Assembly: GCF_001904635.1 (NCBI RefSeq)
Contig: NZ_MRCB01000001.1
Span: forward strand, 310,001-374,000
Length of the DNA: 64,000 nt
DNA from: Hydrococcus rivularis NIES-593
GTDB taxonomy: Bacteria; Cyanobacteriota; Cyanobacteriia; Cyanobacteriales; Microcystaceae
Direction: 5' to 3'
The notes under the pieces were generated by a model. The model was not told the DNA's origin and did not search any database. It was given only the letters and a program-made list of their open reading frames with translations. The position numbers were made by a program, and so were the translations under genes. Shown in pieces: positions 18,529 through 26,827 of this stretch. Position 1 is the first letter of the stretch. Every line of letters starts with the position of its first letter.

Positions 18529-19896
18529 CTATCCTTTGAGCATTCTCGGCACTCGTACTGCTAGCAGGACTGCCCTTGCTGCCATGAAAGCGGACATTGC
18601 CAACCACAATAGAGAACTGCTATGGAATAGCCATGCTGCGATCGCGATCGGAGCAAAACCAACTAAAGTAGCAGCTAGGGCTGTGTTTCGTAGCGTAGCT
18701 CCCTCAGACAACCCCAGAAAATAACCGTCTAACACAAACGCGATCGCGCCAAATCCCAGCACGGGTAAGAGCCAGAAAACATCGCGATTGAGACTGTCGA
18801 GAACTTCGGCGTGGTTAGTCAGCAATCCAAATAGGGAGTCGGGAAAGAGGGCGAATGATAGCGCTAAGGTTAGCCCTACCAGCAAGCTAGTCTCGCCAGC
18901 CATGCGCAATAGGGGAAGCAGGCGATCGCTATCTCGTTGACCTGTTAAAATTCCTGTTAGGCTCTCGGTTGCATAGGCAAGCCCATCGATCGCGTAGACT
19001 ACCAACGTGATGACCTGCAACAGCAAAGCATTTTCGGCTAGTACTATCGTTCCCATTGCCGAACTGAGATTGGTAAAAAGCGAGAAGGTAGAAAGAAAAG
19101 CTAGAGTCCGAATAAAGATATTGCTATTGAGCTTGAAAGACTCTTTCACAGCAGAGGCAGCCAGAATTTTTCCCGCGAGCGATCGAATTTCCTGCCAGCG
19201 AACTTCTCGACTAACTAAAATCATCCCCACCAGACACATCAAATACTGGCTGATTGCCGTAGCTAAGCCCGCTCCCACGCTTTCCCACCCGCAGCGGACA
19301 ATTAAAATGTAGTCGAGCAAAATATTGGCTCCATTGCCGACGATAGATAGAAACAAAACCTTGCCACTTTGCTCGCGTCCCAAAAACCAACCAACTAGGA
19401 CGAAATTGAGAAGGGTGGCAGGTGCGCCCCAAATTCGGGCATCATAATAAGCTTGCCCCGACGCTTTCACCTCCGGGGCGGCGCTCAGTAGGGCAAATCC
19501 AAGAATGCGTGCGGGAGAATGTAAAATCAAAATTATCATGCCCAATAATAGGGCAATTAGACCGCTTCGCAAACCAATGGTCAAAACCGCCTCTCGATCT
19601 TTTCGTCCTACTGCTTGAGCCGTCACGCCAGTAGTACTCATGCGTAAAAAACCCAAGGTTCGGTAGAGATAGTTGAACAAAATAGTAGACAGCGTAACTC
19701 CAGCCAGATGGCGGATTTCTGATAAGTGACCGAGAAAGGCGACACTGAGAAAGCCCGCCAAGGGCACCATCAAATTAGAAAGAATATTGATAAATGCCAG
19801 TCGAAAGAAGCGTGAAAGAATGCCGTCTCGTTCGAGGGCAAACAGTAGTAGGCTTCGGTTGAGCCATTGGGCTTGATTTTGATGAGAAGGATGCAT
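18529..19896 (-). CDS. MATE-family efflux transporter, DinF-like
   Basis: A 455-residue protein with about 12 hydrophobic helices arranged as two six-helix halves, typical of MATE antiporters. MVPLAGFLSVAFLGHLSEIRHLAG, GFLRMSTTGVTAQAVGR and GVGLATAISQY-type loops match the DinF subgroup. MATE proteins export organic cations or drugs in exchange for Na+ or H+. The substrate is not predictable. It stands alone, with a 172-bp spacer to gltB. Confidence 0.88.
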   Translation of the reverse strand: MHPSHQNQAQWLNRSLLLFALERDGILSRFFRLAFINILSNLMVPLAGFLSVAFLGHLSEIRHLAGVTLSTILFNYLYRTLGFLRMSTTGVTAQAVGRKDREAVLTIGLRSGLIALLLGMIILILHSPARILGFALLSAAPEVKASGQAYYDARIWGAPATLLNFVLVGWFLGREQSGKVLFLSIVGNGANILLDYILIVRCGWESVGAGLATAISQYLMCLVGMILVSREVRWQEIRSLAGKILAASAVKESFKLNSNIFIRTLAFLSTFSLFTNLSSAMGTIVLAENALLLQVITLVVYAIDGLAYATESLTGILTGQRDSDRLLPLLRMAGETSLLVGLTLALSFALFPDSLFGLLTNHAEVLDSLNRDVFWLLPVLGFGAIAFVLDGYFLGLSEGATLRNTALAATLVGFAPIAIAAWLFHSSSLLWLAMSAFMAARAVLLAVRVPRMLKG

Positions 19897-20118
19897 ACAC
19901 TTAGAGCCACAATTGCTCTAATTTTGATGAGAGCGATCGCGCTTTTATCTTAGCCCAACCTAGCGGTGGGAGTGTTAAAGATACGCTAGACGCCAGGATC
20001 GCAATCGCTTGGTCTAGCAATATCCTTGGCTCTGGCAATCTAGATTACACCATTACCGTTATGGAGAATTGCTTGTTTGGTCGGAATCTTCTCGCGCAAA
20101 AGGATTTAAGTAATTCAA

Positions 20119-20961
20119 TTAACCCTTAACCCCACTACCCGTATCCGTGGGGATGATGTATTGCTGTAGCAACAGAAATAGGAAAAGAACAGGTACGATA
20201 GAAATTACCGCACCTGCCGCCGACTGTCGCCAATCCTGATTGCGAGGGTTGGCAATGTAAGAAAGGGCTACAGGTAGGGTCATGGAGTTAGATCCGGGAT
20301 CGAGAACGATTAGGGGCCATAAAAAATCGCTCCAGGAACCAACAAAGACAAAAATCGCGAGTGTTATTAGCGCGGGACGAACGGCGGGTAGCATGACGTG
20401 CCACCAGATGCCCAGTTCGGAACTGCCATCGAGGCGTGCTGCTTCTTCCAACTCCTTGGGAACGCCTTGAAATGCCTGTCGCAGCAAGAAAATTCCGAAA
20501 GCCGTGGCGATGCTGGGAAGAATGACTCCTAGATAAGAGTTTTTCAAGCCAAGCTGCACCGTGAGAACATACAGGGGAATCATGACAATTTGAAAGGGAA
20601 TCATAATCGTGGAGACAATCCCAGCAAAAATTAGGTTCCGTCCCCGAAAATCTAGCCTAGCTAAAGGATAGGCAGCCAGAGAACAGAATAACAGATTTAA
20701 ACCAACGGTGAGGGCGGCAACAATCGTACTATTGAGTAAATAATGTCCAAAAGGGTAATTTTGCCAAACCTGTTGGAAATTTTGGAAGGTTGGCTGGGTG
20801 GGAAATAATTTAGGCGGGAAGCCGAATATGTCTTCGGTGGGCGATTTCAGCGACGTACCTAACAACCACAAAAGTGGAAATAGCATCGCGATCGCGATCG
20901 CGATCAGCAATAAATAAAGCCAAATACGGTTCGCTTTTCGAGATTGAAGTTTAGAGAGCAT
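20119..20961 (-). CDS. Carbohydrate ABC transporter permease (MalG type)
   Basis: A 280-residue inner-membrane permease with six helices. The EAA loop that contacts the ATPase is EEAARLDGSSELGIWWHVMLP. The C-terminal GSGVKG resembles the typical G-x-x-KG end of MalG proteins. No binding protein, second permease or ATPase gene is adjacent, so its partners must be encoded elsewhere. The first helix is encoded by overlapping HIP1 palindromes (about 20885-20906), giving an IAIAIA run. A DeoR regulator lies 170 bp upstream on the same strand and a transketolase beyond it, which suggests a link with sugar use. Confidence 0.88.
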   Translation of the reverse strand: MLSKLQSRKANRIWLYLLLIAIAIAMLFPLLWLLGTSLKSPTEDIFGFPPKLFPTQPTFQNFQQVWQNYPFGHYLLNSTIVAALTVGLNLLFCSLAAYPLARLDFRGRNLIFAGIVSTIMIPFQIVMIPLYVLTVQLGLKNSYLGVILPSIATAFGIFLLRQAFQGVPKELEEAARLDGSSELGIWWHVMLPAVRPALITLAIFVFVGSWSDFLWPLIVLDPGSNSMTLPVALSYIANPRNQDWRQSAAGAVISIVPVLFLFLLLQQYIIPTDTGSGVKG

Positions 20962-21132
20962 AGAAAATTTCTAAAGCAAGATAGGTCAGCTAATTAGACG
21001 CACGATAGCGCGATCGGGTCTTGAGAACATTTAAAGTCATGTTATTTTATTTAGCCTGTCAGTCAAACAAAACGCGACGGTTCTTAGTAGCGCGATCGCT
21101 TTTTCTATTTAGGATAAGTATTATTCGATCGC

Positions 21133-21897
21133 TTACACCGACTCGTCGCGGACGATCGCCAAACCTAAAGCTTTGTAAGCGGCTAGCATTTCATCGGGTA
21201 CTGTTGGTGCGGTTACGAGGTAAGTCAGTGCATGAATGGACTCCACCACATAGGGAGCGGCGGTATCTAATTTCGCTTCCGTCACCAATCCAACTACCTC
21301 CGCTGCGCCAGCAATCATCGCTCGTTTGACGTGCACCTCGTCCAAGTTCGTTACGCTAATCCCAACTTCTGGATGCAGACTACACACCCCTAACATGCAC
21401 AAATCTGCTCGAATCGATCGCAATGCCTCAATCGTAGCAGCACCGATGTTTACCAAGGCTTTTTTGTAGAGTTGTCCGCCCAACACGACCACTTCGATCA
21501 GGGGATGGTCGGCTAAAGCGACGGCAATGGGAGGACTATTGGTTATAACTGTCGCTTGTAGATCCAGCGGTAAATGACGGGCTACCTGAAGGGTTGTCGT
21601 GCCGCCATCTAAAATGACTACCTGCCCCGGACAAACTAATTTGGCTGCTGCACGAGCGATCGCTTCTTTTTCTTTGGGTGCTTGCTTTTGGCGATCGGCA
21701 TAACTCGCGATCGCGGGAGAAACGAGGAGTGCTCCGCCATGAACGCGCTGCAATAGACCAGATTCTGCCAATTCTCGCAGATCCCGACGAATTGTATCCT
21801 CAGAAACCTGCAAAATGGTACTCAGCTCCGATGAAAGCACCTTTTTGTCGCGGCGAAGAATGTTCAAGATGTATTGTCGTCGTTCTGCGGTTAGCAT
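21133..21897 (-). CDS. DeoR-family transcriptional regulator
   Basis: The protein has 254 residues. The N-terminal winged helix is MLTAERRQYILNILRRD...SELSTILQVSEDTIRRDLREL. The C-terminal sugar-phosphate sensor domain includes LDGGTTTLQVARHLP and VVLGGQLYKKALVNIG. DeoR repressors release DNA on binding sugar phosphates. It is divergent from the transketolase gene, with repeated GTTTAT boxes between. The simplest idea is that it controls that gene, its own gene and possibly the permease. Confidence 0.92.
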   Translation of the reverse strand: MLTAERRQYILNILRRDKKVLSSELSTILQVSEDTIRRDLRELAESGLLQRVHGGALLVSPAIASYADRQKQAPKEKEAIARAAAKLVCPGQVVILDGGTTTLQVARHLPLDLQATVITNSPPIAVALADHPLIEVVVLGGQLYKKALVNIGAATIEALRSIRADLCMLGVCSLHPEVGISVTNLDEVHVKRAMIAGAAEVVGLVTEAKLDTAAPYVVESIHALTYLVTAPTVPDEMLAAYKALGLAIVRDESV

Positions 21898-21940
21898 TCT
21901 TAATTTGCCTGAAGTTGCGTGTTCGATCTTGAATTTGCAC

Positions 21941-21986
21941 GTTTGTGAGTTTATACTTATTTACGTGCGGGTTTATGCATGTTTAT
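21941..21986. promoter_or_regulatory. Candidate DeoR operator: phased GTTTAT/GTTTGT direct repeats
   Basis: GTTTGT starts at 21941 and GTTTAT starts at 21949, 21971 and 21981, all in the same orientation. Spacings of 8, 22 and 10 bp keep them on about the same helical face. Just downstream is CTTGTATATGAATTCAAGCAT, with an imperfect inverted repeat centred on GAATTC. The only divergent genes are the DeoR regulator and transketolase. Confidence 0.45.
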
Positions 21987-22093
21987 CAGTACTTGTATAT
22001 GAATTCAAGCATATTCACGCAAAAATAGGTGTATTAATTTTGACTGCGCTGTTCTAGCCGCTTTCCAATTCACACGCATTCAGGAAACCAATT

Positions 22094-24013
22094 ATGACTA
22101 TTACCAATACTCGCTTTCCCATCGATCTCGGCGCTTATCAACCTCTCAAACTCGATCCAGCCAATGCCACGCTGACGAGCGAGCAGCGAGAGATCCTGAA
22201 AGCGAATATTCAACTCTGCCGCGATGCGATCGTCTTTTTTACGGCAACTGGTGCTGCCAGAGGAGTAGGCGGTCACACGGGCGGACCATACGACACCGTG
22301 CCAGAACTAGTTATCCTGGATGCTTTCTTCCAGGGTGCATCGGATAAATTTGTGCCGATTTTCTTTGATGAAGCAGGACATCGAGTAGCCACCCAATACC
22401 TAATGGCTGTTTTACATGGCAAACTTCCAGCCGAACAGCTTCTCCGCTATCGCGAAGCCGATTCCAAGTTACCAGGACATCCTGAATTGGGACTAACTCC
22501 CGGCGTGAAGTTTAGTTCTGGACGACTGGGGCATATGTGGCCCTACGTCAACGGCGTGGCAATGGCAAATCCAGGCAAGATAGTGTTCTGTCTCGGTTCC
22601 GATGGTTCCCAGCAGGAAGGCAACGATGCCGAAGCGGCTCGCTTGGCTGTTGCCCAGAATCTCAACGTCAAGCTGATTATTGACGACAACGATGTCACCA
22701 TTGCCGGACATCCTTCTAAATACTTACCCGGCTTCAGCGTCGCCAAAACTTTAACAGGTCATGGGTTGAAGGTACTAGAAGGAGATGGAGAAGACGTAGA
22801 CGATCTCTATCGTCGCCTGTGCGAAGCGGTAAATACTCCCGGCGCGATCGCTCTCATCAACAAACGCCCCATGTGCCCTGGCATTGAAGGGTTAGAAGGC
22901 TCCAACCACGGTCACGACGTAATTTCGGTAGAATTAGCAATTAAATATCTCGAATCGCGCGGACAAACAGCTGCTGTCGAATACCTCAACAGCATTCAGA
23001 AACCCAAACAAACCTATACTTTTCTTGGCTCTAGCAGCAAATTAGGGGCAAACCGCAACGTGTTTGGAGAAGCGGTGGTTGAAATTTTAAATCGCATGAG
23101 CGAAGCCGAGCGCAAGCAAACCGTAAGAGTTATCGATAGCGATCTAGAAGGATCGTGCGGTTTGAAGAAGATTCGCGATGCCCATCCCGAAATATTTGTC
23201 CCCTCCGGCATCATGGAGAGAGGCAACTTCTCGGCTGCTGCCGGGTTTGGCATGGAGAAGGGCAAGCAAGGGATTTTCGCCACCTTCAGCGCCTTCTTGG
23301 AAATGTGCGTCTCAGAAATCACGATGGCAAGGCTAAATTACTCCAACGTTCTTTGCCATTTTTCCCACGCTGGCATAGATGACATGGCAGATAACACCTG
23401 CCACTTCGGTTTAAATAATATGTTCGCCGACAATGGCTTGGATGACGGCTACGAAACACGGCTGTACTTCCCCGCCGATGCAAATCAGATGAAAGCCTGC
23501 GTAGAAGCCGTGTTCTTCGATCCTGGATTGCGGTTTATTTTCTCTACCCGTTCTAAAGTTCCCAATATTCTCGACAGCAAGGGCAACGACTTCTTTGGCA
23601 GCGGCTACCAATTTGTTCCTGGTAAAGACGAGGTGATTCGCGAGGGGACGCAAGGTTATATCATTAGTTTTGGCGATGCTCTCTACCGTTCCCTCGATGC
23701 CGTAGAGCGTCTCAGACAAGAAGGGCTAGATGTAGGGTTAATTAACAAGCCAACCCTAAACGTTGTCGATGAAGAAATGATGGCAAAAATCGGCAATGCT
23801 CCCTTTGCCCTTGTGATAGAATCGTTCAACCGTCGAACGGGATTGGGCAGCCGTTTTGGTTCCTGGCTCTTAGAGCGCGGATTTACTCCCAAATACGCTT
23901 ATCTTGGCACTTATCGAGAAGGTTGCGGCGGTCTGTGGGAACAATTCCCGCATCAAGGCATCGATCCGGCAAGCATTATGAGTAAGGTGAAAGAATTAGT
24001 AAAATCAGCTTAA
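22094..24013 (+). CDS. Divergent transketolase
   Basis: The protein has 639 residues. It uses thiamine diphosphate to transfer two-carbon units between sugar phosphates. GHTGG at 60-64, the TPP motif GSDG (168-171) ending in DDND (197-200), and the glutamate-containing MERGNFSAAAGFG stretch are present. The spacing and N-terminus differ from the ordinary Calvin-cycle TktA. This is probably a second, specialised transketolase, plausibly sugar-induced under the adjacent DeoR. AGGA 8 nt before ATG 22094 supports the start. No transaldolase is next to it. Confidence 0.85.
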   Translation: MTITNTRFPIDLGAYQPLKLDPANATLTSEQREILKANIQLCRDAIVFFTATGAARGVGGHTGGPYDTVPELVILDAFFQGASDKFVPIFFDEAGHRVATQYLMAVLHGKLPAEQLLRYREADSKLPGHPELGLTPGVKFSSGRLGHMWPYVNGVAMANPGKIVFCLGSDGSQQEGNDAEAARLAVAQNLNVKLIIDDNDVTIAGHPSKYLPGFSVAKTLTGHGLKVLEGDGEDVDDLYRRLCEAVNTPGAIALINKRPMCPGIEGLEGSNHGHDVISVELAIKYLESRGQTAAVEYLNSIQKPKQTYTFLGSSSKLGANRNVFGEAVVEILNRMSEAERKQTVRVIDSDLEGSCGLKKIRDAHPEIFVPSGIMERGNFSAAAGFGMEKGKQGIFATFSAFLEMCVSEITMARLNYSNVLCHFSHAGIDDMADNTCHFGLNNMFADNGLDDGYETRLYFPADANQMKACVEAVFFDPGLRFIFSTRSKVPNILDSKGNDFFGSGYQFVPGKDEVIREGTQGYIISFGDALYRSLDAVERLRQEGLDVGLINKPTLNVVDEEMMAKIGNAPFALVIESFNRRTGLGSRFGSWLLERGFTPKYAYLGTYREGCGGLWEQFPHQGIDPASIMSKVKELVKSA

Positions 24014-24115
24014 ATTTCAGTTTGTAGGATGCATTGCCAAGCATCCTACAGACGAGCGATCGCATTTGCGAGCCAAAAATCACCAAACAATTATCAATTC
24101 GCCGCTCTTCATATT

Positions 24116-24184
24116 GTTAAGCTTTATGTTAAGGAAAGCGATCGCGTCTTTAAAGGACAAATCATTGCCCGAATGAATGGCAAT
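24116..24184 (+). pseudogene. Possible HlyD-type adaptor remnant
   Basis: Within a short open frame, residues read KLYVKESDRVFKGQIIARMNGN, close to the lipoyl-hairpin motif of periplasmic adaptor proteins (usually VKEGDRV-x-x-GQ-x-I/L-A-x-M/L). Nothing else of the protein is present either side. It may be a decayed fragment or a chance match. Confidence 0.3.
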
Positions 24185-24255
24185 TGGGGCAGAAAGCGCG
24201 ATCGCAATTCATACACTCATAGTTTTCTTCGCTGAGGAACCAAAAACAAATTAGG

Positions 24256-24284
24256 GTATAACCTTTTTACCGCAAAGGTTATAC
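24256..24284. terminator. Perfect 11-bp stem-loop in a 411-bp intergenic region
   Basis: GTATAACCTTT (24256-24266) pairs exactly with AAAGGTTATAC (24274-24284), loop TTACCGC, followed by AAGTATTTTTG. It could be a terminator or an operator. The rest of 24014-24424 contains only the possible HlyD fragment and no clear gene. Confidence 0.5.
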
Positions 24285-24424
24285 AAGTATTTTTGCCCCC
24301 TGACTGGAATGCCAAGTTTCTGAGAACTGTGTATAAAGATATTACAATCCCTGGTTTCTATTGAGAAATTTCGCAGATCGGCGATCCCCTTGTTAGAGTG
24401 TGATGGCAGAGTAACTTCTGGTTA

Positions 24425-24931
24425 ATGCTCAGATCTAGGAGACGAAAATACCTATGCTCTACGTCCATCAATAGTCTATTGAGTCTCAACTTAACTGTCA
24501 CCCGTTGTATTGCCCGCCGCATGGCAGCACAAAGGGAAGGAAGAATCGTGAATGTTTCTAGCTTGATGGGCAAGGTAGCAGCACCAACGATGGCGACTTA
24601 TTCAGCGACGAAGTTTGCGGTTTTAGGCTTCACCCAATCCTTGCGCGGCGAACTAGCTGCCTACAATATTCGAGTGATAGCTTTGCTGCCATCTCTGACC
24701 GATACTGACATGGTGCAAGAATTTCAGCGGTTTCGGTGGGTAGTGCCCATAACTCCCAAGAAAGTAGCTCAGGTACTCGTTGCCGGACTGCATGAGGAAT
24801 CGTCTGAAATCTTGGTAGGATGGCAAAGCCATTTAGCGGTGTGGTGTAACCGTATTGCTCCAAGGCTTCTGGAGAGGATTTTACTGATGGCTGCCCCTAT
24901 GTCTATTGATAGACAAAAGCACTATCTGTAA
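24425..24931 (+). pseudogene. SDR oxidoreductase lacking its NAD(P)-binding N-terminus
   Basis: The 168-residue frame matches only the C-terminal two thirds of a short-chain dehydrogenase: GRIVNVSSLMG supplies the catalytic Ser and YSATKFAVLGFTQSLRGEL the Tyr-x-x-x-Lys. The Rossmann glycine motif (T-G-x-x-x-G-x-G) and NNAG region are missing. The sequence upstream shows no trace of them in any frame that I can see. Probably a 5'-deleted remnant. The remaining frame is intact, so recent loss or residual expression is possible. Confidence 0.75.
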
Positions 24932-25062
24932 TAACCAACCAACCGAACAGTAATTTTAAATGGGAGCGAACTGTTGCGATCGCAGAAGCTCAAAAATAGC
25001 GAAAATCCAAAATTTTAAGATTTTGAAGCCATTTTGTTAACTTTTGTTATGAGGATACACTA

Positions 25063-25422
25063 ATGTTCGATCTAAATCTTCTGTTTGAGTTTTCACGCAA
25101 TCATTGCGTCGCAATTTGTACCTTAATGGTGCCAGCAAATTTGCTGTTAACCTTACGAACAGTATTGCTGGTAGGACGACTTCGCCCTCAAGCCCAAGTG
25201 CGGCAAGCAATGGTTACTGCCAGCTTTTTTGCCTTGACCATGCTGCTGCACGTCTTCAGTTGGTTCATCGTTGGAGTGGTCATGGCTGCGACCTACATTT
25301 TGCTAACCCTAGCCTGCGTCTGTCTGGGTCTGAACCTTTGGGCGATCGCTCATCCAGCCAGCATGCACCAACTACTGAGAGCATCGATCCCTTCATTAGA
25401 TGCGTTGGGTCAGCATTCATGA
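25063..25422 (+). CDS. Small membrane protein, unknown function
   Basis: A 119-residue protein with about three membrane helices (12-38, 47-70, 72-96) and a short soluble tail. GAGG upstream of ATG 25063 is a fair ribosome site. I do not recognise the family. It lies at the start of the light-stress cluster, on the same strand as the following genes. Confidence 0.65.
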   Translation: MFDLNLLFEFSRNHCVAICTLMVPANLLLTLRTVLLVGRLRPQAQVRQAMVTASFFALTMLLHVFSWFIVGVVMAATYILLTLACVCLGLNLWAIAHPASMHQLLRASIPSLDALGQHS

Positions 25423-25633
25423 GGCTCGTGCGGCAGCGCAGGCTTGCCGCTTTAAGAGTTATCCTCCCCGTAACCGATGGTCTAGCAGTAGCCTTCTGCT
25501 GACATTAAGGTAAACTTCCTCCACCGAACAAGCAACTTCTACTTACACACTGCGCTCAATCATTAGGAGTCTCAAATCTTACTAAATATTATTGTTGCAA
25601 GCAAGTTTTTTTAAAAAATGTTATACTTTGAAC

Positions 25634-25951
25634 ATGAACAAACAAAATACACCCAAAACCATCACCCTTAGAGATAAGGTAGTAGCGCATCATATTAGTG
25701 ATGGAAGTGAATTAATTCCAGCTGAGATACGAGTCAATCCAAGTTTTGATAACAGTCAACTACTTAATACACCTCTCCCAAAAGGTTACACCATTGATGA
25801 TGAGGGAATCATCAATAACTACGCAACCGAACCCGATATGTACTTGGCAGATTATCCCTCACCAGAACAGCAAAAGCGTTATGTCTCCTTGGGAGCAGGA
25901 GCTACTCTACTTGTTGCCATCACATTGCTGACTGCATTTGCTATCAGCTAG
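25634..25951 (+). CDS. ssl1498-family light-harvesting-like protein
   Basis: The protein has 105 residues from ATG 25634. The C-terminal half has the ssl1498 signature: YTIDDEGIINNYATEPDMYLADYPSPEQQKRY, then a single helix (about 85-104) ending LTAFAIS. The family is a small thylakoid protein group described as light-harvesting-like, and related sequences occur near NblA/OCP genes. The N-terminal 45 residues are extra and low in pattern. It probably acts at the membrane under high light or nutrient stress. Confidence 0.82.
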   Translation: MNKQNTPKTITLRDKVVAHHISDGSELIPAEIRVNPSFDNSQLLNTPLPKGYTIDDEGIINNYATEPDMYLADYPSPEQQKRYVSLGAGATLLVAITLLTAFAIS

Positions 25952-26042
25952 GCGTAACCAGAGCTAGGTATTTCGTTCCAGTCCAAGATATCTAGCTACC
26001 ATTGATGCTCTAGTTTTCGCCTTAGTATTGGCACAGGAGACA

Positions 26043-26243
26043 GTGATAAATCAACCAACCGAACTATCTTTAGAACAGGAATTTCACCTCAAAAGCTTTG
26101 CTGACCAAGTGCAGCATATGTCTCGCGAACAAGCTCAAGAGTTTTTAATTATGCTGCATGAGCAAATGATGATTCGGGAAACAATGTACCGACATTTTTT
26201 GAGGCATGAATGGAATCTAGATTCAGGCACAGTCTTTAAATAA
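26043..26243 (+). CDS. nblA: Phycobilisome degradation protein NblA
   Basis: The protein has 66 residues from GTG 26043, giving M-INQPTELSLEQEF, which matches the NblA N-terminus. AGGAG at 26035-26039 supports that start over TTG 26028. FADQVQHMSREQAQEFLIMLHEQMMIRETMYRHFLRHEW is the two-helix NblA body. NblA binds phycobiliproteins and recruits Clp protease, which removes phycobilisomes during starvation or stress. Located 91 bp after the ssl1498-type gene. Confidence 0.92.
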   Translation: MINQPTELSLEQEFHLKSFADQVQHMSREQAQEFLIMLHEQMMIRETMYRHFLRHEWNLDSGTVFK

Positions 26244-26350
26244 AGCCGACAAAAGACACCGATCTAAAGCGCGATCGATGCTCTCAAACCGTTACAACTT
26301 TGTTCCATCACCCGTTAAGGATTTAGTCGGCAATGTGCCGAAGGAAATTC

Positions 26351-26719
26351 ATGGCTATATTTTCTAAACTTATTCCCATTCCCGAACCAATTCAGAATAA
26401 GTCCGGCGTTGGTCATCTGAAAAAACGTCTCGATTGGGGCGAACCAGCCCTAACTATCATTGACGTAAGAACCAGAGAGTCCTTCAATATTAGTCATATC
26501 ACGGGTTCTATTCCTATGCCGATGGACGAGCCTGCCGATCTTACCCTTGCTAGCCTCGAATCGAGCCGTGACATTTATGTTTACGCAGAGACGGATGAGC
26601 AAACTGCTGTGGTAGCAACCAAACTGCGTGAAGCCGGTTATCAAAATGTTTCTGAACTAATTGGTGGTCTATCCGCCTGGAAAAAGGCTAAGTATCCAAC
26701 TGACGGGTTCTCAGTTTAA
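26351..26719 (+). CDS. Rhodanese-like domain protein without the active-site cysteine
   Basis: The protein has 122 residues from ATG 26351, preceded by AAGGA. LTIIDVRTRESFNISHITGSIPMP is the rhodanese N-terminal part and GYQNVSELIGGLSAWKKAKYP the C-terminal part. At the catalytic loop, IYVYAETDEQTA replaces the usual Y-C-x-x-G-x-R-S: Ala79 stands where the sulfur-carrying Cys should be. It therefore cannot act as a sulfurtransferase and more likely works as a binding or regulatory domain. Lies between nblA and ocp. Confidence 0.85.
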   Translation: MAIFSKLIPIPEPIQNKSGVGHLKKRLDWGEPALTIIDVRTRESFNISHITGSIPMPMDEPADLTLASLESSRDIYVYAETDEQTAVVATKLREAGYQNVSELIGGLSAWKKAKYPTDGFSV

Positions 26720-26827
26720 TTGCAGATATCAATTTGCATACAGTTTTTTTCAACTTTTATTGAGGTTTTCCTCTAAATTTCTGGGCGATTCAATGCACGT
26801 TTAATCCACTTTTGGAGTATCGATCTC

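Noticed and set aside
24029..24235. 68-codon frame after transketolase as a real gene
   Set aside because: Only a 22-residue patch resembles anything known and the rest is repeat-like; kept as a low-confidence fragment only.
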